Shown one piece after another: positions 8,142 to 14,921 of a DNA stretch of 32,533 nucleotides. A program made the translations under genes and the position numbers. Where the stretch lies: contig JBOGEN010000167.1 of assembly GCA_050743265.1 (NCBI GenBank), positions 1 through 32,533 of the forward strand, given 5' to 3'. The notes beneath the pieces were generated by a model. That model saw only the letters and a program-made list of their open reading frames with translations. It made no database searches and was not told the DNA's origin. Origin of the DNA: JBOGEN01 sp050743265 (GTDB taxonomy: Bacteria; Actinomycetota; Actinomycetes; JBOGEN01). Position 1 is the stretch's first letter; each line of letters starts with the position of its first letter.

Positions 8142-9995
8142 TCAGGTGTGGCGCATCGCCGAGGTGATCCCCGCCACGGCGAGGCTGACGAACACCCAGC
8201 CGAGCACGGTGAGCCCCCACAGCGTGATGCGCAGCGCGGTGCCGTGCGGCGCGCTCGCGTCGACGCTCCAGCTCTCCACCTGGTGCAGGTTGATCAGCGG
8301 GACGACCGTCTCGAACGCATACCCGACCTGGGAGAAGCACGGGTACGCCCCGGTGCAGGCCTGCGCGGTGACGGCAGGGTCGGCGTCCCGGGCGGGGACG
8401 AGCATGTCGCGGTCCTGGGCGAGAGCGAGGATCCCGGCGGCGGCGACCAGCAACGCCGCGAGGAAGTAGAGGATGCGCCACGGCTTGTACCCGTGGCCGG
8501 TGGTGATCCGGAGCAGCAGGCTCCACCAGCGCTCGTGGCGGCGCAGGGTGGTGTCCCGGGTACGCCGGCACTCCTCGCGTGCGATGCCGATGTCACGCGC
8601 CGCCCGGCTCTTGCCGCTCTCCCGGTACATCCGGGCGAGCTGCTCGTACGGCTGGGCCGAGTACCCGGCCTGCAGGGCGAGCCACGCGCGGCGCGCCCGG
8701 GGATGACCCGGGGTCAGCAGGTCCCGGTACTCCATCCCGTCCAGCAGGAGCAGCCCCGGGCCAGGCCAGCTGTGCCGGGCCGGCTCGAGCCGTGGACCGC
8801 CCCGTCGGCTCGGGCCGGGCAGGTCGTCCTCGAGCCGGTGCACGTCCGCGTACCGCAGGTCGACCACGCCCTCGGGTGGAGCCGCGTGCCCGCACCAGCG
8901 CAGCCGTCCGCCGACGTGCAGGCCCTCGCCGTCGAAGACGTACCCGCGCTGGTCGGGACGGACGAGGCGGGCGCCGTCCGTCGACAGCCACCCCGTGACC
9001 GTGGCACCCCGGCAGCTCACGCGCCCCTCGGGTGCGATCCCGCACATCCGGAGCTCGCCGCCGATCGAGGAGTGGTCGAGGTCGAGCGCCGTCCGCGGGT
9101 CGCCCTCGGTGGCCACGGGCACGGCGTCGTCGAGCAGCACGCTGCCGCTCACATGCGCGCCGAACAGGTCGAGCTGGCCCTCCGTCCGGCAGCCCATCGC
9201 CACGACGTGGTGGTGCACGCGTACCCGCGCCGCCGAGACGGCGACCCCGTCGCGCCTACCACGGACGTGACACCGGGCCAGGGACAGGTTTCCGGCGACC
9301 TCGGCCCCACCGAGCTCGACGCTCCCCGTGCAGTCGGCGTCGGCGAGCAGCAGGTCCGCGCCCACCCGGGCCTCGAACGCCTCGACGGCGATACGGAACC
9401 CGCCCGCGTCCTCGGCCGGCCCGACGACGATCCCGGTGCAGTCGAGCTGACCTCCGAGGCGGGCAAGCGCCAGCGTCACCGGGCCGGTGACCACGCTCCG
9501 CGCGAGAACGAGGTTGTGGTCGACCCGTACCTGGGTCGCGGTCAGGCCGGGCAGCGCGCAGGACGAGATCTCCAGCCAGGCCAGGTGGCTCTGGTCCAGC
9601 AGCGGAGCCTCGTGCAGTAGGCACCCGCGCAGGACGAGAGAGGGGGGCGAGCCGGTCGGGTCCTGCCAGCCCTCGAGGTCGATCTGGCCCTCGATGACCG
9701 CGCCGCGCAGCCGGACGCCCTTGCGGACGCGGGGCGCGGCGCTCACGCGTCCCGTGACGAGGTCGGCGAGGAACTCCCCACGGATCGCCTCGGCGCCGTC
9801 CCACTGGCGTACGTCTCGTGGGTCGAAGGTCTCGTCGAGGGACGACCCCGGCACCGCACCGGGCAGCAGGTTCAGCCACCGGCCGTGGACCGCCTCGGCC
9901 AGCAGCCGCTGCTCGGCGGGCCAGAGCCTGTCCAGCGCCCAGCGGTCGACCCCGACCTGGTCCGCCGCGACCCGCGTGTCGGCCTGCTCGCTCAT
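8142..9995 (-). CDS. Membrane-anchored beta-helix-like protein of unknown function
   Basis: The predicted product has 617 residues. A helical N-terminal segment (about 1-90) is followed by a long stretch (about 95-400) of short repeating strands such as GVRLRGAVIEGQIDLEGW, SLVLRGCLLHEAPLL, GADLLLADADCTGSVELGG and AEVAGNLSLARCHVRG. This pattern is typical of a right-handed beta-helix or pentapeptide-like solenoid. A linker rich in Arg and Trp comes next, then two membrane segments (WRILYFLAALLVAAAGILAL and ITLWGLTVLGWVFVSLAVAG) joined by ~60 residues with two cysteines. Similar actinobacterial proteins carry the label 'membrane-associated oxidoreductase', which I regard as unsupported: no cofactor motif is visible. 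ATG 9995 was chosen over the longer frame (to 10178) because a GGGGG run lies 5-9 bases upstream. It is a monocistronic gene, convergent with the reductase. Confidence 0.75.
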   Translation of the reverse strand: MSEQADTRVAADQVGVDRWALDRLWPAEQRLLAEAVHGRWLNLLPGAVPGSSLDETFDPRDVRQWDGAEAIRGEFLADLVTGRVSAAPRVRKGVRLRGAVIEGQIDLEGWQDPTGSPPSLVLRGCLLHEAPLLDQSHLAWLEISSCALPGLTATQVRVDHNLVLARSVVTGPVTLALARLGGQLDCTGIVVGPAEDAGGFRIAVEAFEARVGADLLLADADCTGSVELGGAEVAGNLSLARCHVRGRRDGVAVSAARVRVHHHVVAMGCRTEGQLDLFGAHVSGSVLLDDAVPVATEGDPRTALDLDHSSIGGELRMCGIAPEGRVSCRGATVTGWLSTDGARLVRPDQRGYVFDGEGLHVGGRLRWCGHAAPPEGVVDLRYADVHRLEDDLPGPSRRGGPRLEPARHSWPGPGLLLLDGMEYRDLLTPGHPRARRAWLALQAGYSAQPYEQLARMYRESGKSRAARDIGIAREECRRTRDTTLRRHERWWSLLLRITTGHGYKPWRILYFLAALLVAAAGILALAQDRDMLVPARDADPAVTAQACTGAYPCFSQVGYAFETVVPLINLHQVESWSVDASAPHGTALRITLWGLTVLGWVFVSLAVAGITSAMRHT

Positions 9996-10112
9996 CGAGA
10001 CCCCCATCCGACTGCATGTGACGGTACGGGCACGCGTGGTCGCCGTCACGGTGAACGCAGGGAAGCGCACGCGCGTCGCCCTCGAACACGGCACGGATGC
10101 GCGTCGGTCTGC

Positions 10113-10118
10113 TTGACT
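10113..10118 (+). promoter_or_regulatory. Putative -10 box (TTGACT) before ligC
   Basis: TTGACT is followed by seven bases and ATG 10126; no ribosome-binding site lies between. The rest of the 130-bp gap between the divergent membrane-protein gene and this gene shows no other clear signal. Confidence 0.3.
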
Positions 10119-10125
10119 CGGGCCT

Positions 10126-11205
10126 ATGCGCCTGCCCGTGACGCCGCCGGTGAAGCCGATGCTGGCCAAGTCGGCCAAGACCGTGCCGGCGCCGGACGCC
10201 GTCCCCGGCGGCTACCTGTACGAGCCGAAGTGGGACGGCTTTCGCTGCATCGTGTTCCGCGACGGGGACGACGTCGTGCTCGGCAGCCGCAACGAGCGTC
10301 CGCTGACCCGGTACTTCCCCGAGGTCGTCGAGGCCGTGAAGGCGAACCTACCGGAGCGCTGCGTGGTCGACGGAGAGATCGTCGTCCCGGCCGGGGACCG
10401 GCTGGACTTCGAGGCGCTGCTCCAGCGCATCCACCCGGCCGAGTCACGCGTACGCCGGCTCGCCGCCGAGACCCCGGCGTCCTTCGTCGCGTTCGACCTG
10501 CTCGCCCTCGGCGACGAGTCGCTGCTCGGCACCGGGTTCGGCGAGCGCCGCGCCCGGCTCGAGGACGCGCTGGCTGCCGCGTCCGCCCCCGTCCACCTCA
10601 CCCCGGCCACGGACGACCACGCGCGGGCGATGCGCTGGTTCGACCAGTTCGAGGGTGCCGGGCTGGACGGCGTCGTCGCCAAGGCGAAGGCCACCGGCTA
10701 CCGCCCGGACGAGCGGGTCATGCTCAAGGTCAAGCACGAGCGCACCGCGGACTGCGTGGTCGCCGGGTACCGCTGGCACAAGTCCGGCGGTGTCGTGGGG
10801 TCGCTGCTGCTCGGCATCTACGACGACGGCGACCTCCAGCACGTCGGCGTCTCCGCCGCGTTCTCGATGAAGCGGCGCGCCGAGCTCGTCAACGAGCTGG
10901 CCCCGTACGCGGTCGAGGACATCACCGGCCACCCCTGGGCCGCCTGGGCCGAGGCCGAGGCGCACGAGAAGGGCCGCCTGCCGGGTGCGGTCAGCCGCTG
11001 GAACGCGAAGAAGGACCTGTCCTGGGTGCCGCTGCGGCCGGACCTCGTCGTCGAGGTCGCGTACGACCACATGGAGGGCACCCGCTTCCGCCACACCGCG
11101 CAGTTCCGCCGCTGGCGCCCCGACCGCGAGCCGGCCTCCTGCACGTACGCCCAGCTCGAGGAGCCGGTGCGCTTCGACCTCGCCGAGGTGCTCGGCGCCC
11201 GCTGA
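10126..11205 (+). CDS. ligC: ATP-dependent DNA ligase, LigC type
   Basis: This 359-residue enzyme seals DNA nicks through an enzyme-AMP intermediate. The adenylation motif is EPKWDGFR with the nucleotidyl-accepting lysine at K35. Later nucleotidyltransferase motifs are VVDGEIVVP, ASFVAFDLLALG, LDGVVAKAKATGYRPDERV and LKVKHERTADCVVAG, followed by a C-terminal OB-fold domain (about 225-359, ending with the RFRHTAQFRRWRPDR-type segment). Size and layout match mycobacterial LigC rather than the multidomain LigD. In Mycobacterium tuberculosis ligC lies beside a stand-alone LigD-type polymerase gene; here the matching polymerase (18085-19116) is ~6.9 kb away and points toward ligC. Together they probably act in end-joining or excision-type repair. 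Confidence 0.92.
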   Translation: MRLPVTPPVKPMLAKSAKTVPAPDAVPGGYLYEPKWDGFRCIVFRDGDDVVLGSRNERPLTRYFPEVVEAVKANLPERCVVDGEIVVPAGDRLDFEALLQRIHPAESRVRRLAAETPASFVAFDLLALGDESLLGTGFGERRARLEDALAAASAPVHLTPATDDHARAMRWFDQFEGAGLDGVVAKAKATGYRPDERVMLKVKHERTADCVVAGYRWHKSGGVVGSLLLGIYDDGDLQHVGVSAAFSMKRRAELVNELAPYAVEDITGHPWAAWAEAEAHEKGRLPGAVSRWNAKKDLSWVPLRPDLVVEVAYDHMEGTRFRHTAQFRRWRPDREPASCTYAQLEEPVRFDLAEVLGAR

Positions 11206-11208
11206 GAG

Positions 11209-11230
11209 CCGGCGGTTCGCCCGGTCTTTT
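11209..11230 (+). terminator. Intrinsic terminator after ligC
   Basis: Four bases after the ligC stop, a GC-rich hairpin can form (GGCG pairing CGCC over a GTT loop, extended by CC/GG with one bulged C, 11209-11224). It is followed directly by TCTTTT (11225-11230). A T-rich run is rare in this DNA, which strengthens the call. It separates ligC from the exported-protein cluster. Confidence 0.55.
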
Positions 11231-11426
11231 CACGGCTTGTCAGCCGATGACCGCGGACCGGCCTCATCCGAACGGCCCCCTGCCTCGTCGGTCACGCGCC
11301 AGCGGTGACCAGTCGCTCGATACTCCGCGCGACCGGCGAACACCAGAGTGAGTGACGTGGACCCGGAAGGCCGGGCCGCGAGCGATGCAGTGATCCGTCA
11401 GGCGTGTGGTCGCCCTTGGCCTGGCG

Positions 11427-11454
11427 GGGAGCGAGAGGCGAAACCGACGCTCCC
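11427..11454 (+). promoter_or_regulatory. Leader hairpin upstream of the first exported-protein gene
   Basis: GGGAGCG (11427-11433) and CGCTCCC (11448-11454) form a perfect 7-bp stem with a 14-base loop. It lies 36 bases before ATG 11491. A second small hairpin (CCCC-TTCC-GGGG, 11466-11477) abuts the ribosome-binding site, and a third (CCCGG-AAGG-CCGGG) lies near 11352-11365. The whole 11231-11490 stretch has no gene and looks like a promoter plus structured leader. I could not fit it to a known riboswitch class. Confidence 0.35.
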
Positions 11455-11490
11455 TTCCGACTGACCCCCTTCCGGGGAGGAGCAGAACTC

Positions 11491-11955
11491 ATGCGCAAGT
11501 TCACCAAGAAGTCTGTCGCCGTCACAGGCGCTGTCGCGCTCGCCGTCGCCTCGGCCGGCGTCGCGTTCGCGTACTGGACCGCTGGCGGTTCCGGCACCGG
11601 TACTGGAGACACAAGCGCGGGAGCGAGCAACCTCGCCGTGGCCCAGACGACCGAACTCACCGAGATGTTCCCGGGCGACTCGCCCCAGACCCTGTCCGGC
11701 ACGGTCACCAACAACGCCGCGAACAGCGCGTACGTCACCACGGTGACGGCGAGTCTCGCCAGCGTTTCGGGCGGGGGTCCCGGCTGCGGCGTCTCCGACT
11801 ACACCCTGACCGGTGACGTCATGCCGATCGGCGAGGACATCGCGTCCGGCGGCACCGAGACCTTCTCCGGCGCGACGGTCCAGTTCAACAACAAGCTGAC
11901 CAACCAGGACGACTGCAAGAGCGCCACGCTGCACCTCAGCTACCTCGCTGAGTAA
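11491..11955 (+). CDS. Secreted protein with A-F-A-Y-W signal junction and two-cysteine module
   Basis: This 154-residue exported protein has a basic N-terminus (MRKFTKK), a hydrophobic core (residues ~8-24) and a likely cleavage after AFA (27), leaving mature protein starting Y-W-T. That arrangement resembles SipW-dependent/TasA-type signal peptides. A Gly/Thr-rich linker (31-47) leads into a beta-rich domain (about 58-152) with cysteines C99 (PGCGVSDY) and C142 (NQDDCKSA). The same module ends the next protein. A GGGGAGG ribosome-binding site (11474-11480) supports ATG 11491. It lies 86 bp upstream of the next gene on the same strand. It has no LPXTG motif and no C-terminal anchor, so it is probably released or assembled into a surface structure. 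Function unknown. Confidence 0.8.
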   Translation: MRKFTKKSVAVTGAVALAVASAGVAFAYWTAGGSGTGTGDTSAGASNLAVAQTTELTEMFPGDSPQTLSGTVTNNAANSAYVTTVTASLASVSGGGPGCGVSDYTLTGDVMPIGEDIASGGTETFSGATVQFNNKLTNQDDCKSATLHLSYLAE

Positions 11956-12041
11956 GCCAGCTACTAGGCGGAGGGACGGGCGCCTAGCCCGCCTCTCCCC
12001 CGGTCGCTCATCTCTCCCCACAACACCTGAGGACGGTCACG

Positions 12042-13148
12042 ATGTCGCACAGCACGAGAACAGCGAGGAGCGCCAGGGCAGCGGTCCTGACATTGCTCGC
12101 TGTTCTCGTGCTGCTCGGCGCCGACGTGCTCGGCGTGGCGTGGGGCGCGACGAAGAAGGCCGACTTCACCGTCGGTGGCTCCCCGAGCGCCCAGACCGTG
12201 CAACGGGGCAGCACGGCCACGTACACCGTGACGATGCTCCCGGTGAACGGGTTCACCGGCCCGGTCACCCTGCAGGCAAGCGGCCTGCCGAACGGGACGA
12301 CCGCGAGCTTCGCCCCGGCGACCGTCTCGTCCTCGTCGAAGACCTCGACTCTGACGGTGGCGACGACGTCGAGCACCCCCATCAATGCCCACACGCTGAC
12401 GGTCACCGGGGTGAGCGGCAAGGAGCAGGCCTCGGCTCAGCTCCAGCTCACCGTGACCGCTCCCGCACCGCCCAGCTCCGGGTACACCCTCGGAGCGTCC
12501 CCGCCCTCGTTGCAGGTGGCGGCCGGCTCCAGCGCCCAGTACTCGGTCGGCGTCAACCGCACGGCCGGCTTCAGCGGCCCTGTCACCCTGGCCGTCTCGA
12601 GCCTGCCCGCCGGGACGACTGCCTCGTTCTCCCCGAACCCGGCCACCGGGTCCTCTTCCGCACTCACCGTCACGACGACGGACGGGGTGACGCCGGACGG
12701 CAATTCCACCCTCACCGTCACCGGCACGTCGCCCAGCCAGCCGAACCGCACGACGACGGTGACGCTCTCGGTGAAGTCGCAGGAAAAACGGAACTTCGGA
12801 ATCACCGGCAACGTCTCGGGTGCTCTCTCACCCGGCGTGAGTGGTCCGGTCGACCTCCGCGTGGAGAACTCGAACAACCAGGCCATCGATGTCACGAACC
12901 TCAGCGTCGTGGTCGACCACACGAGCGCTGGCGGAGCCTGCGGGCCGAACAACTTCGCGGTCGTCCCGTACGGCGGGCCCTACCCGCTGACGGTTCCCGA
13001 GAACGCCGCCCGCTCGCTGTCCCAGCTCGGCGTCCCGACCGCGTTCTGGCCCCGCGTACGGATGGTGAACCTGCCGTTGTCGCAGGACGCCTGCAAGGGC
13101 GTGGCCATCTCGCTCGTCTACACCGGGTCCGCTCAGGGGAGCAACTGA
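12042..13148 (+). CDS. Secreted protein: two Ig-like repeats plus shared two-cysteine module
   Basis: This 368-residue protein has an N-terminal signal segment (hydrophobic core about 12-33). Two tandem Ig-like repeats of ~95 residues follow (about 41-140 and 147-245). Each holds a GFxGPVTLxxSxLPxGTTASFxP core and ends in S-T-L-T-V-T-G, so they clearly arose by duplication. The C-terminal ~110 residues (255-368) repeat the module of the previous gene: LSPGVSGPVDLRVEN, C300 in ACGPNNF, and C351 in SQDACKGVAISLVY. The stop is one base before the next ATG, so they are co-transcribed and probably coupled. No sortase signal or transmembrane anchor is present. It looks like an extracellular adhesive or structural component; that role is an inference. 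Confidence 0.8.
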   Translation: MSHSTRTARSARAAVLTLLAVLVLLGADVLGVAWGATKKADFTVGGSPSAQTVQRGSTATYTVTMLPVNGFTGPVTLQASGLPNGTTASFAPATVSSSSKTSTLTVATTSSTPINAHTLTVTGVSGKEQASAQLQLTVTAPAPPSSGYTLGASPPSLQVAAGSSAQYSVGVNRTAGFSGPVTLAVSSLPAGTTASFSPNPATGSSSALTVTTTDGVTPDGNSTLTVTGTSPSQPNRTTTVTLSVKSQEKRNFGITGNVSGALSPGVSGPVDLRVENSNNQAIDVTNLSVVVDHTSAGGACGPNNFAVVPYGGPYPLTVPENAARSLSQLGVPTAFWPRVRMVNLPLSQDACKGVAISLVYTGSAQGSN

Positions 13149-13149
13149 C

Positions 13150-14787
13150 ATGCGCCGCGACACCGTGAACTCAGAGCCCTCGATGGCTCCGACTCCTCGC
13201 TCTCCGCGACGGGGGTCGCGACGGCTCCTCGTCGTGGTCAGCCTCGTGACGGCCATGGTCGTCAGCCCTGGCGCTGCCTGGGCGTACTGGATGACGACGG
13301 CTTTCGGCACGGCCAGCGCCACGACCGGGACGCTCCACGAGCCCACCGGCGTGTCCGCCGTCTCGACGCTCGGAAACTCCACCGTGCCGGTGTCGTGGAC
13401 AGGGTCGACGCTGTCCTCCGGGCAGCCGGCCCAGGGCTACTACGTGACGCGGATCCGGACGAGTGACAACGCGACCTCACCGGCCTGCGGGACGACGCCT
13501 TCGTCGCCGACGACAGCCACGACCTGCCAGGACTCGGGTGTCGCAGTCGGAACGTACAGGTACGTCGTGACGGCGACCTTCGAAGGGTGGACCGCGGCCA
13601 GTGCCCCGAGTGGCCCCGTGACGGTCACGTCCGACACGGCAGCGCCGACCAACTCCCTCTCGCTCGCCAATGCCAGCGGTGCTCACCTGTCCGGCAGCAC
13701 CCTGTTCTACAAGCAGAACGCTACGGGCAGTTTCCGCATCGTGAACGCCCTGACGGACTCCGGGTCCGGCCCTGCGTCCACGACATTTCCTGCCATCAGC
13801 GGGTCAGGGTGGACACACAGCAGCGAGGCAGTCACCACGCCGACGGGCGGCCCGTACGTGTCAAGCCCGTTCACCTGGACGGCCGGCGCAGGAACACCCA
13901 CGTCCTACACAGTCACCGGGAGGGACGCGGCCAACAACGCGGCGAGCTCCGCCCTGACCTTCGTCAACGACACCAACGTCCCGTCAGGTGGCGCCATCTC
14001 CTACGCGGGCGGCTACGTGACCACGCCCTCGGTCCCGATCGCGCTCAACGGGGGGAGCGACGGGACAGGCTCGGGAGTGAACCTCGCTGCCAGCGTCGTG
14101 GAGCGCAGGTCGGCCACGCTGACCAACGGCGACTGCATCAGCTTCTCGGGATTTTCCGCCATCACTCTCTCGGGTGGCGCGGACACCAGTGTCGTCACCG
14201 GAAGCTGCTACGAGTACCGGTACATCACCCAGGACAACGTCGGGAACGTGCGCGCGGCGTACACCTCCTCCAACACAGTGATGGTCGACACCGTCGCTCC
14301 CCAGGTGAACAACACGCTGCTGGTCGGCAACAACGGCCAGGTCGCGCAGGACGACGAGGTTCGGATCCAGTTCTCCGAGCGGATGAACGCCACAACGTTC
14401 TGTTCCACCTGGACCGGCAACCCGAGCAACAGCCTCAACGCGAACAACCAGGTCGTGGTCACCATCACCGACGCCGGCACCAACGACGTCCTCAGCGTCA
14501 CCAGCACCGGATGCGGCTCCGGCTTCAAGCTCGGATCCGTGGCCTTGGGCGGCGACTACGTGGCGGCGACTCGAACGTTCTCCGGCACAGGCTCAGCACG
14601 GTCCGAGATCTCGCTCGTCCAGAACGGGTTGCTGACGATCGCGCTGGGGACTCCGTCGGCGGGCGCCGTCAACTCCGGGGTGGCGCTGGGTTCGCCGACG
14701 TACACGCCGGCACCGGGCCTGACCGACCACGCCGGGCACGCCCTGCCGACGACACCGGTCACCGCGACGAGCACCTCCCGCTTCTGA
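13150..14787 (+). CDS. Secreted multi-domain Fn3/Ig-like protein with A-W-A-Y-W signal junction
   Basis: The predicted protein has 545 residues. A long basic leader (residues 1-25) and hydrophobic core (26-41) end in AWA-Y-W-M (43-48), the same junction type as the first protein of the run. A fibronectin III-like domain (about 66-165) is followed by Ig-like domains introduced by D-T-A-A-P-T (~168), D-T-N-V-P-S (~277) and D-T-V-A-P-Q (~381), all typical of bacterial surface or adhesion proteins. There is no LPXTG or C-terminal membrane segment. ATG 13150 is supported by an AGGGGAGC ribosome-binding site just upstream; a later in-frame ATG (residue 12) is less likely. By hand count, 13681-13740 is 60% GC, against 77% for 7081-7140 in treZ. 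This is too little to prove transfer. Confidence 0.8.
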   Translation: MRRDTVNSEPSMAPTPRSPRRGSRRLLVVVSLVTAMVVSPGAAWAYWMTTAFGTASATTGTLHEPTGVSAVSTLGNSTVPVSWTGSTLSSGQPAQGYYVTRIRTSDNATSPACGTTPSSPTTATTCQDSGVAVGTYRYVVTATFEGWTAASAPSGPVTVTSDTAAPTNSLSLANASGAHLSGSTLFYKQNATGSFRIVNALTDSGSGPASTTFPAISGSGWTHSSEAVTTPTGGPYVSSPFTWTAGAGTPTSYTVTGRDAANNAASSALTFVNDTNVPSGGAISYAGGYVTTPSVPIALNGGSDGTGSGVNLAASVVERRSATLTNGDCISFSGFSAITLSGGADTSVVTGSCYEYRYITQDNVGNVRAAYTSSNTVMVDTVAPQVNNTLLVGNNGQVAQDDEVRIQFSERMNATTFCSTWTGNPSNSLNANNQVVVTITDAGTNDVLSVTSTGCGSGFKLGSVALGGDYVAATRTFSGTGSARSEISLVQNGLLTIALGTPSAGAVNSGVALGSPTYTPAPGLTDHAGHALPTTPVTATSTSRF

Positions 14788-14891
14788 GGCGTTGCCGGCC
14801 CTGGCCATGGGCGGCACAAGTTCCAACTGACGACGCCCTTGTGTGGTTCCGCACTTGAAGGGGTGCCATATGGGGATCCGCACGCTAATGT

Positions 14892-14916
14892 CCTCCAGGG
14901 TTTGTACCCCTGGAGG
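14892..14916 (+). promoter_or_regulatory. Hairpin sequestering the ribosome-binding site of the secreted glycosidase gene
   Basis: CCTCCAGGG (14892-14900) and CCCTGGAGG (14908-14916) form a perfect 9-bp stem over the 7-base loop TTTGTAC. The GGAGG at 14912-14916 is the ribosome-binding site of ATG 14922 (5-base spacing) and is fully paired in the stem. This predicts translational control if transcription starts upstream of the left arm. The remaining 14788-14891 stretch holds a CACAAG/CTTGTG inverted repeat (14815-14820/14838-14843), a TAATGT box (14886-14891) and a possible short upstream frame starting at 14870. Confidence 0.55.
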
Positions 14917-14921
14917 CCACC

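Noticed and set aside
7122..9620. Plus-strand 832-codon frame spanning the reductase and the membrane protein
   Set aside because: It crosses two real genes in wrong frames; composition is Arg/Pro/Thr-rich without motifs.
11231..11490. Possible c-di-GMP or c-di-AMP riboswitch before the exported cluster
   Set aside because: The leader is structured, but I could not fit the conserved core of either riboswitch class; only the hairpins are reported.
14867..14878. Adjacent CATATG and GGATCC sites suggesting cloned or vector DNA
   Set aside because: They are single common hexamers in an otherwise natural intergenic region; no vector-like sequence surrounds them.
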